A program made the translations under genes and the position numbers. The notes beneath the pieces were generated by a model. The model did no database searches. It saw nothing but the letters and a program-made list of their open reading frames with translations, and had not been told where the DNA came from. Source: Thauera butanivorans NBRC 103042 (GTDB lineage: Bacteria; Pseudomonadota; Gammaproteobacteria; Burkholderiales; Rhodocyclaceae). Taken from it: a stretch of DNA of 64,000 nt. The stretch spans positions 1 through 64,000 of the forward strand of contig NZ_BCUG01000036.1 of assembly GCF_001591165.1 (NCBI RefSeq). The letters run 5' to 3'. How positions within the stretch are numbered: the first letter of the stretch is position 1; each line of letters opens with the position of its first letter. This document shows, one piece after another, positions 38,974 through 49,174 of the stretch.

Positions 38974-41271
38974 ATGGATCAGGATTTCATCGCCGCTGCG
39001 CTCGATTACCACCGTTCGCCGACGCGGGGCAAGATTTCGGTTGTTCCGACCAAGGGCCTGACCAACCAGCGCGACCTCGCGCTGGCCTATTCACCCGGCG
39101 TGGCCGCGGCCTGCGACGCGATCGTCGCCGATCCCGCCGAAGCCTTCGAACTGACCAGCCGCGGCAACCTGGTGGCGGTGGTCACCAACGGCACGGCGGT
39201 GCTGGGGCTGGGCAACATCGGCCCGCTGGCGTCCAAGCCGGTCATGGAAGGCAAGGGCTGCCTGTTCAAGAAATTCGCCAACATCGACGTCTTCGACATC
39301 GAACTGGCGGAGAACGACCCCGACAAGCTGATCGACATCATCGCTTCGCTCGAGCCGACGCTGGGCGGCATCAACCTGGAAGACATCAAGGCGCCGGAGT
39401 GCTTCTACATCGAGAAGAAGCTGCGCGAACGCATGAAGATTCCGGTCTTCCATGACGACCAGCACGGCACCGCGATCATCTCGGCCTCCGGCCTCATCAA
39501 CGGCCTGAAGGTGGTGGGCAAGGACATCGCCGAGGTCAAGCTGGTGTGCTCCGGCGCCGGTGCGGCCGCCATCGCCTGCCTCGACCTGATGGTCAGCGTC
39601 GGCCTCAGGCGCGAGAACATCTACGTCTGCGACTCCAAGGGCGTGATCTACGAAGGCCGCGAGGCCAGCATGGAGCCGACCAAGGCCCGTTACGCGCAGC
39701 AGACCGCTGCCCGCACGCTGGGCGAGGTCATCGAGGGCGCCGACGTGTTCCTCGGCCTGTCGACCGCCGGCGTGCTGAAGCCCGAAATGGTGGCGAGGAT
39801 GGCCAACAAGCCGCTGATCTTCGCGCTCGCCAACCCGAACCCCGAAATCCTGCCGGCCGACGCCAAGGCCGTGCGCCCCGACTGCATCGTCGCCACCGGC
39901 CGTTCGGACTTCCCGAACCAGGTCAACAACGTGCTGTGCTTCCCCTTCATCTTCCGCGGTGCGCTTGACGTCGGCGCCACCACGATCAACGAGGAGATGA
40001 AGCTCGCCTGCGTGAAGGCGATCGCCGAGCTGGCCGAGGCCGAGGCGAGCGACGTCGTCGCCAGCGCCTACGGCGGCCAGGATCTGAGCTTCGGCCCCGA
40101 GTACATCATTCCCAAGCCCTTCGATCCGCGCCTGATCGTCAAGATCGCGCCGGCGGTGGCGAAGGCGGCGATGGATTCGGGCGTGGCGACCAAGCCGATC
40201 GAGGATTTCGACGCCTATGCGTCGGGCCTGAACGCTTTCGTCTATCAGTCCGGCATGGTCATGAAGCCGGTGTTCTCCGCCGCCAAGCGGGTGCCGGCCG
40301 AGCAGAAACGCGTGATCTACGCCGAAGGCGAGGAGGAGCGCGTGCTGCATGCGGTGCGCGTGGTGCTCGACGAAGGGCTGGCGCGGCCGATCCTGATCGG
40401 GCGCCCGGAAGTGATCGAGATGCGGATCAAGAAGATCGGCCTCAACCTGGTACCCGAACGCGACTTCGAAATCATCAATCCGGAGTCCGATCCGCGCTAC
40501 CGCGAACTGTGGACCGAGTATTACCAGTTGATGAGCCGCGACGGCGTCACGCCCGAACTGGCCAAGGCCAAGATCCGGCGCGACACCACGCTGATCGGCG
40601 CCATGCTGCTGCGCCGCGGCGATGCCGACGCGCTGGTGTGCGGCACCTTCGGCTCCTACGATTACCACCTGAAGCAGGTCGGGGACGTCATCGGCCTGGC
40701 GCCCGGCGCCAAGCAGTTCGCGGCGATGAACCTGCTGCTGCTGACCAAGCGCATGCTTGCGGTCACGGACACCTACGTCAACGAAAATCCGAGCGCCGAA
40801 GAGGTGGCCGACATCGCGCTGATGGCGGCCAACGAATTGCGCCGCTTCGGCATCGAGCCCGGTGTCGCGCTGCTGTCGCATTCCAGCTTCGGCAGCTCCA
40901 CGTCGGTGTCGGCGCGCAAGATGCGCCGTGCCTGCGAGATCCTGCGCGAAACCGCCCCCGACCTGAACGTCGATGGCGAGATGCACGGCGATGCCGCGCT
41001 GTCCGAGGAAATTCGCGACAACCTGCACCCGGATTCGCGCCTCAGGGGTGAAGCCAACCTGCTGGTGATGCCCAACCTCGACGCCGCCAACATCTCCTTC
41101 AACCTGATGAAGATCGCCAATGGCGACGGTGTGTCGGTGGGGCCGATCCTGCTGGGCGCGGCCAAGCCGGTGCATATCGTGACGCCTTCGGCGACGGTGC
41201 GCCGCCTGGTCAACATGACCGCTCTGGCGGTGGTGGACGCGCAGGCCTCGCGCGCCGAACAGGCGGGCTGA
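38974..41271 (+). CDS. maeB: NADP-dependent malic enzyme with C-terminal phosphotransacetylase domain
   Basis: The 765-aa MaeB-type enzyme decarboxylates malate to pyruvate with NADP. Residues 1-430 form the malic enzyme part: [33 protein letters not shown], the nucleotide fold [26 protein letters not shown] and [19 protein letters not shown] (in part). The C-terminal 330 residues resemble phosphate acetyltransferase ([16 protein letters not shown], then [18 protein letters not shown]) and in characterised MaeB proteins regulate by acetyl-CoA rather than catalyse. Length and order are normal. A GC hairpin at 41282-41311 may end the transcript. Confidence 0.96.
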   Translation: MDQDFIAAALDYHRSPTRGKISVVPTKGLTNQRDLALAYSPGVAAACDAIVADPAEAFELTSRGNLVAVVTNGTAVLGLGNIGPLASKPVMEGKGCLFKKFANIDVFDIELAENDPDKLIDIIASLEPTLGGINLEDIKAPECFYIEKKLRERMKIPVFHDDQHGTAIISASGLINGLKVVGKDIAEVKLVCSGAGAAAIACLDLMVSVGLRRENIYVCDSKGVIYEGREASMEPTKARYAQQTAARTLGEVIEGADVFLGLSTAGVLKPEMVARMANKPLIFALANPNPEILPADAKAVRPDCIVATGRSDFPNQVNNVLCFPFIFRGALDVGATTINEEMKLACVKAIAELAEAEASDVVASAYGGQDLSFGPEYIIPKPFDPRLIVKIAPAVAKAAMDSGVATKPIEDFDAYASGLNAFVYQSGMVMKPVFSAAKRVPAEQKRVIYAEGEEERVLHAVRVVLDEGLARPILIGRPEVIEMRIKKIGLNLVPERDFEIINPESDPRYRELWTEYYQLMSRDGVTPELAKAKIRRDTTLIGAMLLRRGDADALVCGTFGSYDYHLKQVGDVIGLAPGAKQFAAMNLLLLTKRMLAVTDTYVNENPSAEEVADIALMAANELRRFGIEPGVALLSHSSFGSSTSVSARKMRRACEILRETAPDLNVDGEMHGDAALSEEIRDNLHPDSRLRGEANLLVMPNLDAANISFNLMKIANGDGVSVGPILLGAAKPVHIVTPSATVRRLVNMTALAVVDAQASRAEQAG

Positions 41272-41354
41272 ATCCAATCTGCCGGGCGCCATCTCCGCGG
41301 GTGGCGCCCGGGTACTCGATCAACTACCGAAAGCGTGCCCGTCCGGCACTGTCC

Positions 41355-42551
41355 ATGTCGTCCCGCCGAACTTCGAAGACGTTTCATGCCCCGCTCGCCC
41401 GCTGCATGCTCGCATGCATTCTGGGCCTGACGAACCTGCCCGCGATGGCGGACGGGTGGCTGCTGGCATCGTCCGAGCCGCGTGTGGTGCCGGGCCGCAG
41501 CTTCGATGTCGTGGTCATCGGCCCGGCGGATGGGGCGGAACTGCTGGAGCGTCTGGCGGCGCAGATCGAACTGCCCGACGGCGGCCCGCACATCGCGCTC
41601 GAACTGGTCGCTGCCGCCGCGGCCGATGAGCGCACGCGGCAGCGGCGCTACCTCGGCCGCTGGCCGGCCGAGGTCACCGGCTTCGCCACGCTGTCCCTGT
41701 CCGAGGCGGCGTCGGCCCGCATCGTCATGGATGCGGGAGCGGCCTTCCGCATGCCGGTGGAGACCGCGCAGTCGAACGACCTCGCGCGCAGCGGAACCGT
41801 CGTGCCGGCGGCGACGACGCATAACGAGCCGGTCCAGCCTTCGGCGCTCGCCGCCCATGAGCCGATGTATTTCCTCGTCGGCGGCAAGGATCCGGTCTCG
41901 GCGCGCTTCCAGTTCAGTTTCCGTTATCGCCTGTTCGACGACCAGGGCGTCGTCGGCGAGCATTTCCCGGTCGCGCGCGGCCTCTATTTCGGCTTCACCC
42001 AGACCTCGCTGTGGGACCTGCAGTCGGATTCGAAACCTTTTCGCGACACCAGCTTCCGTCCCTCGCTGTTCTACCGCTGGCTGGTCTCCGACCCTGCGCG
42101 GGGCGGCTTCGTCGCCCTGTCCGGCGGCTACGAACACGAGTCGAACGGCAAGGACGACGAGGATTCGCGCAGCATCGATACCTTGTTCCTGAAGGCCGAG
42201 GGGCGCTACTACCTGGACGACGGCGTGAGCTATTTCGGCCTCGAACCCAAGCTATGGACCTATCTCGACCGCGAGGACAATCCAGATATTGCCCGCTACC
42301 GCGGCTATGCCGAACTGGGCTTGCGCTACGGCCGGGACGATGGCCTGATGCTCACTTCGCTGCTGCGCCGGGGGACGGCGGGCAAGATGCGCCGCCAGTT
42401 CGATCTGTCCTGGCCGCTGCGCCGCAGCGTGTTCTCGGGCGTGGGCGCCTTCCTGCATCTGCAGTACATCGGTGGCTACGGCGAAACCCTGCTCGACTAC
42501 GACAAGGACAACGGCGGCCAGTGGCGCATCGGTATCTCGCTCGTGCGCTGA
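41355..42551 (+). CDS. pldA: Outer-membrane phospholipase A (PldA/OMPLA family)
   Basis: The 398-aa precursor has a signal peptide (basic MSSRRTSK, then a hydrophobic stretch ending NLPAMA). An extra N-terminal domain of about 130 residues precedes the C-terminal phospholipase A barrel. The barrel contains FRYRLFDD, LYFGFTQTSLWDLQSDSKPF and the active-site motif GYEHESNG with His261 and Ser263. In E. coli the triad is completed by Asn156; the equivalent position here is Asp275 (SRSID). The enzyme hydrolyses outer-membrane phospholipids as a calcium-dependent dimer. ATG 41355 is preferred over an upstream GTG at 41301, which would disrupt the signal peptide. Confidence 0.88.
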   Translation: MSSRRTSKTFHAPLARCMLACILGLTNLPAMADGWLLASSEPRVVPGRSFDVVVIGPADGAELLERLAAQIELPDGGPHIALELVAAAAADERTRQRRYLGRWPAEVTGFATLSLSEAASARIVMDAGAAFRMPVETAQSNDLARSGTVVPAATTHNEPVQPSALAAHEPMYFLVGGKDPVSARFQFSFRYRLFDDQGVVGEHFPVARGLYFGFTQTSLWDLQSDSKPFRDTSFRPSLFYRWLVSDPARGGFVALSGGYEHESNGKDDEDSRSIDTLFLKAEGRYYLDDGVSYFGLEPKLWTYLDREDNPDIARYRGYAELGLRYGRDDGLMLTSLLRRGTAGKMRRQFDLSWPLRRSVFSGVGAFLHLQYIGGYGETLLDYDKDNGGQWRIGISLVR

Positions 42552-42588
42552 GGCAATGCCGCCGCGCACGTTCACACAGGAGACGGAC

Positions 42589-43563
42589 ATGACGCATGCG
42601 ATTCGCTTTCACCGTACGGGCGGCCCCGAAGTGCTGCAATGGGAAGAGGTGGCGCTGCCGGCGCCGGACGCTGGAGAAGTACGGGTCCGGCACCATGCGG
42701 TGGGGCTGAACTTCATCGACACCTATCACCGCAGCGGGCTGTATCCGCTGTCGCTGCCGTCCGGGCTGGGCATGGAAGCGGCCGGCGTCGTCGAGGCCGT
42801 CGGCGAAGGCGTGGCCGAACTGAAGGCCGGCGACCGCGTCGCCTATACCAGCGGGCCGCTCGGCGCCTATGCCGAGGCGCGCAACATCGAGGCGCGCCAC
42901 CTCGTGCGCCTGCCCGAGGCGATCTCTTTCGAGCAGGGCGCGGCGATGATGCTGCAAGGCCTCACTGCGCACTACCTGCTGCACAGCACCTACCCGGTGA
43001 AGGCGGGCGACATCATCCTGGTGCATGCCGCGGCCGGCGGCGTCGGCTCCATCCTGGTGCAGTGGGCGAAGCTGCTGGGGGCGACCGTGATCGGCACCGT
43101 CGGCAACGACGACAAGGCGGCGCAGGCGAAAGCGCTCGGCTGCGACCACGTGATCGTGTATTCGCGCGAGCGCTTCGCCGAGCGGGTGCGCGAGCTGAGC
43201 GGCGGCGCGGGCGTGGCGGTGGTCTACGACTCGGTGGGCCGCGACACTTTCCTCGACTCCGTGGCCTGCCTGCAGCGGCGCGGCATGATGGTGAGCTTCG
43301 GCAACGCCACCGGGCCGGTCGCGCCCTTCGATTGCGCGCTGCTGGCGCAGGCCGGCTCGGTGTATGTCACCCGCCCGGCCTTGTTCGACTACATCGCCAC
43401 GCGCGAGGAGCTGGAACTGCGCAGCGCCGCGCTGTTCGAGGCCGTCGGTGCGGGCAGGCTGCGCATCGCCGTCAACCAGCGCTACGCGCTGAAGGATGCG
43501 GCGCAAGCCCATCTCGATCTCGAAGCGCGCCGGACCACGGGTTCGACCATCCTGCTGCCGTGA
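42589..43563 (+). CDS. qor: NADPH:quinone oxidoreductase, zeta-crystallin type
   Basis: The 324-aa zinc-free medium-chain dehydrogenase/reductase begins THAIRFHRTGGPEVLQWEEV. It has LNFIDTYHRSGLYPLSLPSG, the nucleotide-binding AAAGGVGSILVQWAKLLGA and VVYDSVGRDTFLDSVACL. The catalytic zinc ligands of alcohol dehydrogenases are missing, as expected for Qor. It reduces quinones with NADPH by one electron. ACAGGAGAC is a good ribosome-binding site. It lies between pldA and dnaE on the same strand. Confidence 0.94.
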   Translation: MTHAIRFHRTGGPEVLQWEEVALPAPDAGEVRVRHHAVGLNFIDTYHRSGLYPLSLPSGLGMEAAGVVEAVGEGVAELKAGDRVAYTSGPLGAYAEARNIEARHLVRLPEAISFEQGAAMMLQGLTAHYLLHSTYPVKAGDIILVHAAAGGVGSILVQWAKLLGATVIGTVGNDDKAAQAKALGCDHVIVYSRERFAERVRELSGGAGVAVVYDSVGRDTFLDSVACLQRRGMMVSFGNATGPVAPFDCALLAQAGSVYVTRPALFDYIATREELELRSAALFEAVGAGRLRIAVNQRYALKDAAQAHLDLEARRTTGSTILLP

Positions 43564-43652
43564 CCGGGCGCAGCGGGCGGGAACAACGAGGGAACGATGG
43601 GGGCGCAATCAGAGGGCGGTGAGGGCCGGCGGGCTCGGGTAAAATCGCCGCC

Positions 43653-46600
43653 ATGACTGCCTCCCAGAACACGCTTTCCCAGGACTCGCCAGCTTCGCCG
43701 CCGCAGCCGCGCTTCGTCCATCTTCGCCTGCATTCCGAATACTCGATCACCGACGGCATCGTCCAGATCGACCAGGCCGTCGCCGCCGCCGCGGCCGACG
43801 GCATGCCGGCACTCGGCATCTCCGACCTCGCCAACCTGTTCGGCATGGTCAAGTTCTACAAGACCGCGCGCGGCAAGGGCGTCAAGCCGATCGTCGGCGT
43901 CGATGCCTGGATCCAGAACGAGGCCGAGCGCGACAAGCCCCATCGCGTGCTGCTGATCTGCAAGAACCGCGCGGGCTACGGCCAGGTGTGCGAGCTGCTG
44001 ACGCGCGCCTATCTCGACAACAAGTACCGCGGCCGTGCCGAGATGCGGCGCGAGTGGTTCGAGAACGGCGCGGCGAGCGAACTGCTGTGCCTGTCGGGCG
44101 CGATGCAGGGCGACATCGGCGCGGCGATCGCCGCCGGCAATCCCGCGCAGGCGGCGCAACTGGCGGCGGACTGGGCACGGCTGTTCCCGGATGCCTTCTA
44201 CATCGAGGTCCAGCGCGCCGGCCACCCGGGCACCGAAAGCTACATCCGCCAGGCGCTCGAGATCGCCGGCGAGCTCGACCTGCCGGTGGTGGCGACGCAT
44301 CCGGTGGAATTCCTCAAGCGCGAGGACTTCCAGGCCCACGAAGCACGCGTGTGCATCGCCCAGGGTTACGTGCTGGCCGACAAGCGCCGGCCGCGCGATT
44401 TCACCGAAGAGCAGTACCTGAAGAGCCAGGCGGAGATGTGCGAGCTGTTCGCCGACATGCCCGAGGCGCTGGAAAACGCCGTCGAGATCGCCCGCCGCTG
44501 CTCGCTGACGGTGCAGCTGGGCAAGAACTTCCTGCCGCAGTTCCCGACGCCCGACGGCATGACGCTGGATGATTTCCTCGTCCAGGAGGCGAAAGCCGGC
44601 CTGGAGCGCCGCCTGGCACAGCTCTACCCGCACCCCGAGGAGCGCGAGCAGCAGCGCCCGCGCTACGAGGAACGGCTCAAGTTCGAGACCGACACCATCA
44701 TCCAGATGGGTTTCCCCGGCTACTTCCTGATCGTGGCCGACTTCATCCGCTGGGGCAAGCGCAACGGCGTGCCGGTGGGGCCAGGGCGCGGCTCGGGCGC
44801 GGGCTCGCTGGTGGCCTACTCGCTGGAGATCACCGACCTCGATCCGCTGGCCTATGCGCTGCTGTTCGAGCGCTTCCTGAACCCCGAGCGGGTGTCGATG
44901 CCCGACTTCGACATCGACTTCTGCCAGGACAACCGCTACCGCGTCATCGAATACGTGCGCGAGCGCTACGGCAAGGACGCGGTCAGCCAGATCGCCACCT
45001 TCGGCACCATGGCATCGAAGGCGGTGGTGCGCGACGTCGGCCGCGTGCTCGACCTGCCCTATGGCCTGTGCGACCGCCTGTCCAAGCTGATCCCGATCGA
45101 GGGTGCCAAGCCCGTCTCGCTGAACAAGGCCTACGAGATGGAGCCGCAGATCGGCGAGATGATGAAGGACGGCAACGACGGCGAGGCGGTCCAGACCCTG
45201 TGGGCGCTGGCGCAGCCGCTGGAAGGCCTGTCGCGCAACGTCGGCATGCACGCCGGCGGCGTGCTGATCGCGCCCGGCAAGCTGACCGACTTCTGCCCGC
45301 TGTACATCGCCGACGGCGACGATGCCTCGCCGGTGTCGCAGTTCGACAAGGACGACGTCGAGGCGGTCGGCCTGGTGAAGTTCGACTTCCTCGGCCTGCG
45401 CAACCTCACCATCATCGAGCTGGCGCTGGAGTACGTCGAGCGCCTGGAAGGCAGCCGGCCCGACCTGATGAGCCTGGGTTTCGAGGACCCCGCCGCCTAC
45501 CAGATCCTGAAGGACGCCAATACCACGGCGATCTTCCAGGTCGAATCGGAGGGCATGAAGAAGCTGCTGAAGAAGCTCGCGCCCGACCGCTTCGAGGACA
45601 TCATCGCGGTACTGGCGCTGTACCGTCCCGGCCCGCTCGGCTCGGGCATGGTGGACGACTTCATCCTGCGCAAGAAGGGCCAGCAGGAGATCGACTACTT
45701 CCACCCCGATCTGAAAGCCTGCCTGGAGCCGACCTACGGCGTCATCGTGTACCAGGAACAGGTGATGCAGATCAGCCAGATCATCGGCGGCTACACCCTG
45801 GGCGGCGCCGACATGCTGCGCCGCGCGATGGGCAAGAAGAAGCCGGAGGAGATGGCCAAGCACCGCGCCACCATCGCCGAAGGCGCGAAGCAGAAGGGCT
45901 ACGACCCGGCGCTGGCCGAGCAGCTCTTCGACCTGATGACCAAGTTCGCGGAGTACGGCTTCAACAAGTCGCACACTGCAGCCTATGCGGTGGTGACCTA
46001 CCACACCGCCTGGTTGAAGGCGCACCACTGTGCCGCCTTCATGGCGGCGACGATGTCGTCCGACCTGGACAATACCGACACCGTCAAGATCTTCTTCGAG
46101 GACACGGTTGCCAACGGCATCAAGGTGCTGCCGCCGGACGTGAACACCTCCGACTACCGCTTCGTGCCGGTGGATCGCAAGACGATCCGCTATGGCCTGG
46201 GGGCGGTCAAGGGGGTCGGTGAGCCGGCGGTGCGGGCGATCATCGCCGCGCGCGAAAAGGCGGGCGGCTTCCGTGATCTGTTCGACTTCTGCGAACGGGT
46301 CGACCGCAGGATGGTGAACCGCCGCGTCATCGAGGCGCTGATCCGTTCCGGCGCGATGGACAAGCTGGAAGGCCACGCCGGTCTGGATCGCTCGCAACTG
46401 ATGGCAACCGTGGCGCTGGCAATGGAAGCTGCCGAGCAGGCTGCGGCCAACGTGATGCAGGGCGGCCTGTTCGACATGATGCCGGAGGCCGCCGGTGCGG
46501 CGCCGGAGTTCGCCAAGCTGCGGCCGTGGACCGAACGCGAGCGGCTGAAGGAGGAGAAGCTCGCCATCGGCTTCTTCCTCTCCGGTCATCCGTTCAATGC

Positions 46601-47183
46601 CTTCAAGCCCGAAGTGCGCCGCTTCGTGCGCCGCACGCTGGCGCAGCTCGAGCCCTCGCGCGACATCACGATGATGGCCGGCGTGGTGATGGAAACCCGT
46701 ACCAAGATGGGCAGCCGCGGCAAGATGGCCTTCGTCCAACTCGACGACGGCAGCCAGCCGCGCGAGGTCGCGGTCTATTCCGAAGTGCTCGACGCCAACC
46801 GCGGCAAGATCGTCACCGACGAAGTGCTGGTGGTCGAAGGCAAGGTCAGCAACGACGATTTTTCCGGCGGCCTGCGCATCGTCGCCGAGCGCCTGCTGAG
46901 CCTCGGCGAGGCGCGCAGCCGCTTCGCCCGTGCCCTGCAGGTGCGCATCAACGGCGAAGTCGCGGCCAGCGGCGGCGCGCTCGCCGCCGCCGGCAAGCTG
47001 CAGACCCTGCTCGAACCCTTCCGCGAAGGGGGCTGCCCGGTACGGGTCAACTACCGCAACGCCGCCGCCGAGGCGGAGTTGCCGCTGGGCGACGGCTGGC
47101 GGGTGCGGCTGGACGACGCGCTGCTGGAAAGCCTGCGCGACTGGCTGGCGCCGGAGGCGGTGGAAATCGTCTATCCGAACTGA
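43653..47183 (+). CDS. dnaE: DNA polymerase III alpha subunit
   Basis: The 1176-aa replicative polymerase starts with a PHP domain (FVHLRLHSEYSITDGIVQID, shown in full). The catalytic centre has GPGRGSGAGSLVAY and PDFDIDF (Asp418/Asp420), followed by VIVYQEQVMQI, a helix-hairpin-helix region and an OB domain near the C-terminus (VVMETRTKMGSRGKMAFVQL). The length fits the DnaE1 type. A TAAAAT hexamer ends only 7 nt before the ATG. If this is the real -10 element, the transcript is leaderless; no Shine-Dalgarno is seen. Confidence 0.98.
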   Translation: MTASQNTLSQDSPASPPQPRFVHLRLHSEYSITDGIVQIDQAVAAAAADGMPALGISDLANLFGMVKFYKTARGKGVKPIVGVDAWIQNEAERDKPHRVLLICKNRAGYGQVCELLTRAYLDNKYRGRAEMRREWFENGAASELLCLSGAMQGDIGAAIAAGNPAQAAQLAADWARLFPDAFYIEVQRAGHPGTESYIRQALEIAGELDLPVVATHPVEFLKREDFQAHEARVCIAQGYVLADKRRPRDFTEEQYLKSQAEMCELFADMPEALENAVEIARRCSLTVQLGKNFLPQFPTPDGMTLDDFLVQEAKAGLERRLAQLYPHPEEREQQRPRYEERLKFETDTIIQMGFPGYFLIVADFIRWGKRNGVPVGPGRGSGAGSLVAYSLEITDLDPLAYALLFERFLNPERVSMPDFDIDFCQDNRYRVIEYVRERYGKDAVSQIATFGTMASKAVVRDVGRVLDLPYGLCDRLSKLIPIEGAKPVSLNKAYEMEPQIGEMMKDGNDGEAVQTLWALAQPLEGLSRNVGMHAGGVLIAPGKLTDFCPLYIADGDDASPVSQFDKDDVEAVGLVKFDFLGLRNLTIIELALEYVERLEGSRPDLMSLGFEDPAAYQILKDANTTAIFQVESEGMKKLLKKLAPDRFEDIIAVLALYRPGPLGSGMVDDFILRKKGQQEIDYFHPDLKACLEPTYGVIVYQEQVMQISQIIGGYTLGGADMLRRAMGKKKPEEMAKHRATIAEGAKQKGYDPALAEQLFDLMTKFAEYGFNKSHTAAYAVVTYHTAWLKAHHCAAFMAATMSSDLDNTDTVKIFFEDTVANGIKVLPPDVNTSDYRFVPVDRKTIRYGLGAVKGVGEPAVRAIIAAREKAGGFRDLFDFCERVDRRMVNRRVIEALIRSGAMDKLEGHAGLDRSQLMATVALAMEAAEQAAANVMQGGLFDMMPEAAGAAPEFAKLRPWTERERLKEEKLAIGFFLSGHPFNAFKPEVRRFVRRTLAQLEPSRDITMMAGVVMETRTKMGSRGKMAFVQLDDGSQPREVAVYSEVLDANRGKIVTDEVLVVEGKVSNDDFSGGLRIVAERLLSLGEARSRFARALQVRINGEVAASGGALAAAGKLQTLLEPFREGGCPVRVNYRNAAAEAELPLGDGWRVRLDDALLESLRDWLAPEAVEIVYPN

Positions 47184-47201
47184 GGGCGCCCGCGCCGTGC
47201 T

Positions 47202-48482
47202 TCATTCCTGGGTGCTGCGCGCCGCATCGGGCAGGAACAGCAGGTCCAGCACGGTGCCGCCGGCGTCGCTGCGGCGCACCCGCAGCAGCCAGCCCAGGCG
47301 CTCGCAGATCAGGCGGACGATGAACAGGCCGAGTCCGTCTTCCGGCACGAGACGGCCCGCGGGTGCGTTCAGGCGGGCGCGGATGTGCTCCGGCAGTCCC
47401 GCGCCGGCATCGCTGATGCTGAGGCTGTTGGCGCCGAGTTCGACATGCACCTCGCCGGCGGTGTGGCGCACCGCGTTCTGCACCAGGTTGCGCAGCAGCA
47501 TGCGTACCAGGGTCGGATCGGCGTGTACGACGGGCGCGGGCTTCGGCAGGCTGCAGCGGATGCGTCCGGCCTGCTGCGGCGCGCCGTCTTCCAGCTCTGC
47601 CACGACCGCGCGCACGCTGTCGGTCAGGTCGAGGTCTTCCGGCTGGTCGCTGTCGCCCGAGCGGCGGGCGAGCTTGAGCAGGGTTTCGACATCGGCCCGC
47701 ATCTCGTCGGCAGCGCGGCGGATGCGTGCCACCGTGTGGCGATCGGCGTCGTCGAGCGAATTGCGCTGCGCCAGCACGTCCAGCGCGCCGGAGATCACCG
47801 CCACCGGCGTGCGCAGCTCGTGGCTGGCCAGGCTGACCAGCGATTTCTCGCGCTGGACGTAGGCGTCCAGCGCATCGAGCAACTGGTTGAGGGTGGCGGC
47901 GATGTTGGCCAGCTCCATGTCCTCGTAGCGGCTGTCGATGCGGGCGACCGGCGAGCCGGGCTGCAGGCGCGCGATGTGGCGGGTGAGATCGTCCAGCGGG
48001 CCGAGGATGCGGCGGGTGCCGATGCGCGTCAGCAGCACGACCAGGCCGAGCACCAGCAGGGCGAACAAGCCCCACCCGAACCGCTGCGCTGCTTCGCGGC
48101 TTTCCATCAGCGTGATGTCCTGGGCGAGGTAGATCACACCGGCGGGCGCCGCCACACGCTCGATGGAGATGAGCCAGGTCTTGTCAGCCACTTCCACTTC
48201 GGCCGAGAACGGCACCGGGCGGTTGCGGAAGATTTCCGGCAGTACGGTCGTGGCGCCATCGGGCACGTACAGCGTGGTCAGCAGCGCGGTGTCGCGGGAT
48301 TCGACCTCCGTGCCGCCGACGTGCTGCTCCAGGAAGGCCCGCTCCAATGCCAGTTCGTTCCGCAGGATGCTGTCTTCCATGTCGTCGTAGACGCTCTCGA
48401 TGATGACCAGCGTGACGGCGACGTTGATGAAGCCGATGGCGAGGAAGGTACGGAACAGCCGGCGCGAGAGCGAGGTTTTCAT
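47202..48482 (-). CDS. colS: ColS-like sensor histidine kinase
   Basis: The 426-aa kinase has two membrane helices (about 12-30 and 137-155) flanking a periplasmic domain of about 105 residues. A HAMP-like linker, a dimerisation/phosphoacceptor helix with His221 (SLASHELRTPVAVI) and a catalytic domain with Asn336 (RNLVQNAVRHT), DAGAGLP and GLGLFIVRLI follow. It is the last gene of the locus and overlaps inaA by four bases. The ColS assignment comes from context: the same four gene families (regulator, kinase, methyltransferase, LPS kinase) form the Pseudomonas col locus. The ExxE metal motif of Pseudomonas ColS is not evident in the periplasmic domain, so the signal may differ. Confidence 0.72.
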   Translation of the reverse strand: MKTSLSRRLFRTFLAIGFINVAVTLVIIESVYDDMEDSILRNELALERAFLEQHVGGTEVESRDTALLTTLYVPDGATTVLPEIFRNRPVPFSAEVEVADKTWLISIERVAAPAGVIYLAQDITLMESREAAQRFGWGLFALLVLGLVVLLTRIGTRRILGPLDDLTRHIARLQPGSPVARIDSRYEDMELANIAATLNQLLDALDAYVQREKSLVSLASHELRTPVAVISGALDVLAQRNSLDDADRHTVARIRRAADEMRADVETLLKLARRSGDSDQPEDLDLTDSVRAVVAELEDGAPQQAGRIRCSLPKPAPVVHADPTLVRMLLRNLVQNAVRHTAGEVHVELGANSLSISDAGAGLPEHIRARLNAPAGRLVPEDGLGLFIVRLICERLGWLLRVRRSDAGGTVLDLLFLPDAARSTQE

Positions 48483-49174
48483 CGACGGCTCGAGCGCTCG
48501 CCGGCCAGGGCGCGGGCGTGGCTGGCGAGCAGCCGCGCCCACTCCTGATCGTCGAACAGGCGCTGGCGGCGGCGCAATTGGGCGAGGTCGTGGCGCGCCG
48601 CCTGGCCCGGCGTCAGGCGGCGGCGCATCTTTTCCAGGTCCAGCAGCGCGACATCGGGCGGAGCGTCGTGGTGCAGGCGGATCATGACGTGCTTGTCATA
48701 CAGGCAGCTGTGTTGCAGGCGTTCGCGGTGCAGGCGGCCGAGCGTCTGGCCCAGCGCATCGGCGACGGTGGCGCGCCGGGCCGCCGGCAATGCCTCCAGT
48801 TCGTGCAGCGGATGGTAGTCCTCCAGTGCGGCGGTTGCCAGCACTGCTTCGATGCCGGCCGCCGTATGCCGGACGGCGTGAAAGAGCGGGGTGGGTGCGG
48901 CGATGCCCAGCGCGCGCAGCTGCAGCAGGAAGTACCACTCCCGGCTGGCCGTGGGCCAGCCCAGCGGGTGGCGCAGGCTGCGGAACAGATGATTGCGCTG
49001 GCGCTTGACGTAGGCGACGCCGTTCCCGGTCACGGCGCGGATCACGCCGCTCCAGCCGCTCCGCCGTTCATTGGGTTCTTCCACCCAGTCGCCCGGCAGT
49101 GTCCACCAGTAATCGAAGTCGTTCCTGCCCGCGATTGCCGTTCCGGCGGGCCGTTCAGGCGCGGCGCAGAACAT
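48479..49174 (-). CDS. inaA: InaA/WapQ-like lipopolysaccharide core kinase
   Basis: The 231-aa protein has the Kdo/WaaP-like protein-kinase fold: VAYVKRQRNHLFRSL (ATP-site Lys), REWYFLLQLRALGIAAPTPL, then the catalytic loop LGRLHRERLQHSCLYDKHVM and DVALLDLEKMRRRL, with the DxD-like Asp. Family members phosphorylate heptose of LPS core. In Pseudomonas fluorescens a methyltransferase and a WapQ heptose kinase form the ColRS-controlled operon. The same pair is seen here, with a 20-nt overlap between them and a four-base overlap with the kinase gene colS. Confidence 0.85.
   Translation of the reverse strand: MFCAAPERPAGTAIAGRNDFDYWWTLPGDWVEEPNERRSGWSGVIRAVTGNGVAYVKRQRNHLFRSLRHPLGWPTASREWYFLLQLRALGIAAPTPLFHAVRHTAAGIEAVLATAALEDYHPLHELEALPAARRATVADALGQTLGRLHRERLQHSCLYDKHVMIRLHHDAPPDVALLDLEKMRRRLTPGQAARHDLAQLRRRQRLFDDQEWARLLASHARALAGERSSRR

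Noticed and set aside
41282-41311. Rho-independent terminator after maeB
   Set aside because: The 10-bp stem is good, but no T-tract follows on the plus strand; kept only as a possibility in the maeB entry.
43482-46739. Very long minus-strand open frame opposite dnaE
   Set aside because: Antisense to the dnaE coding region; same composition artefact and no recognisable motif.
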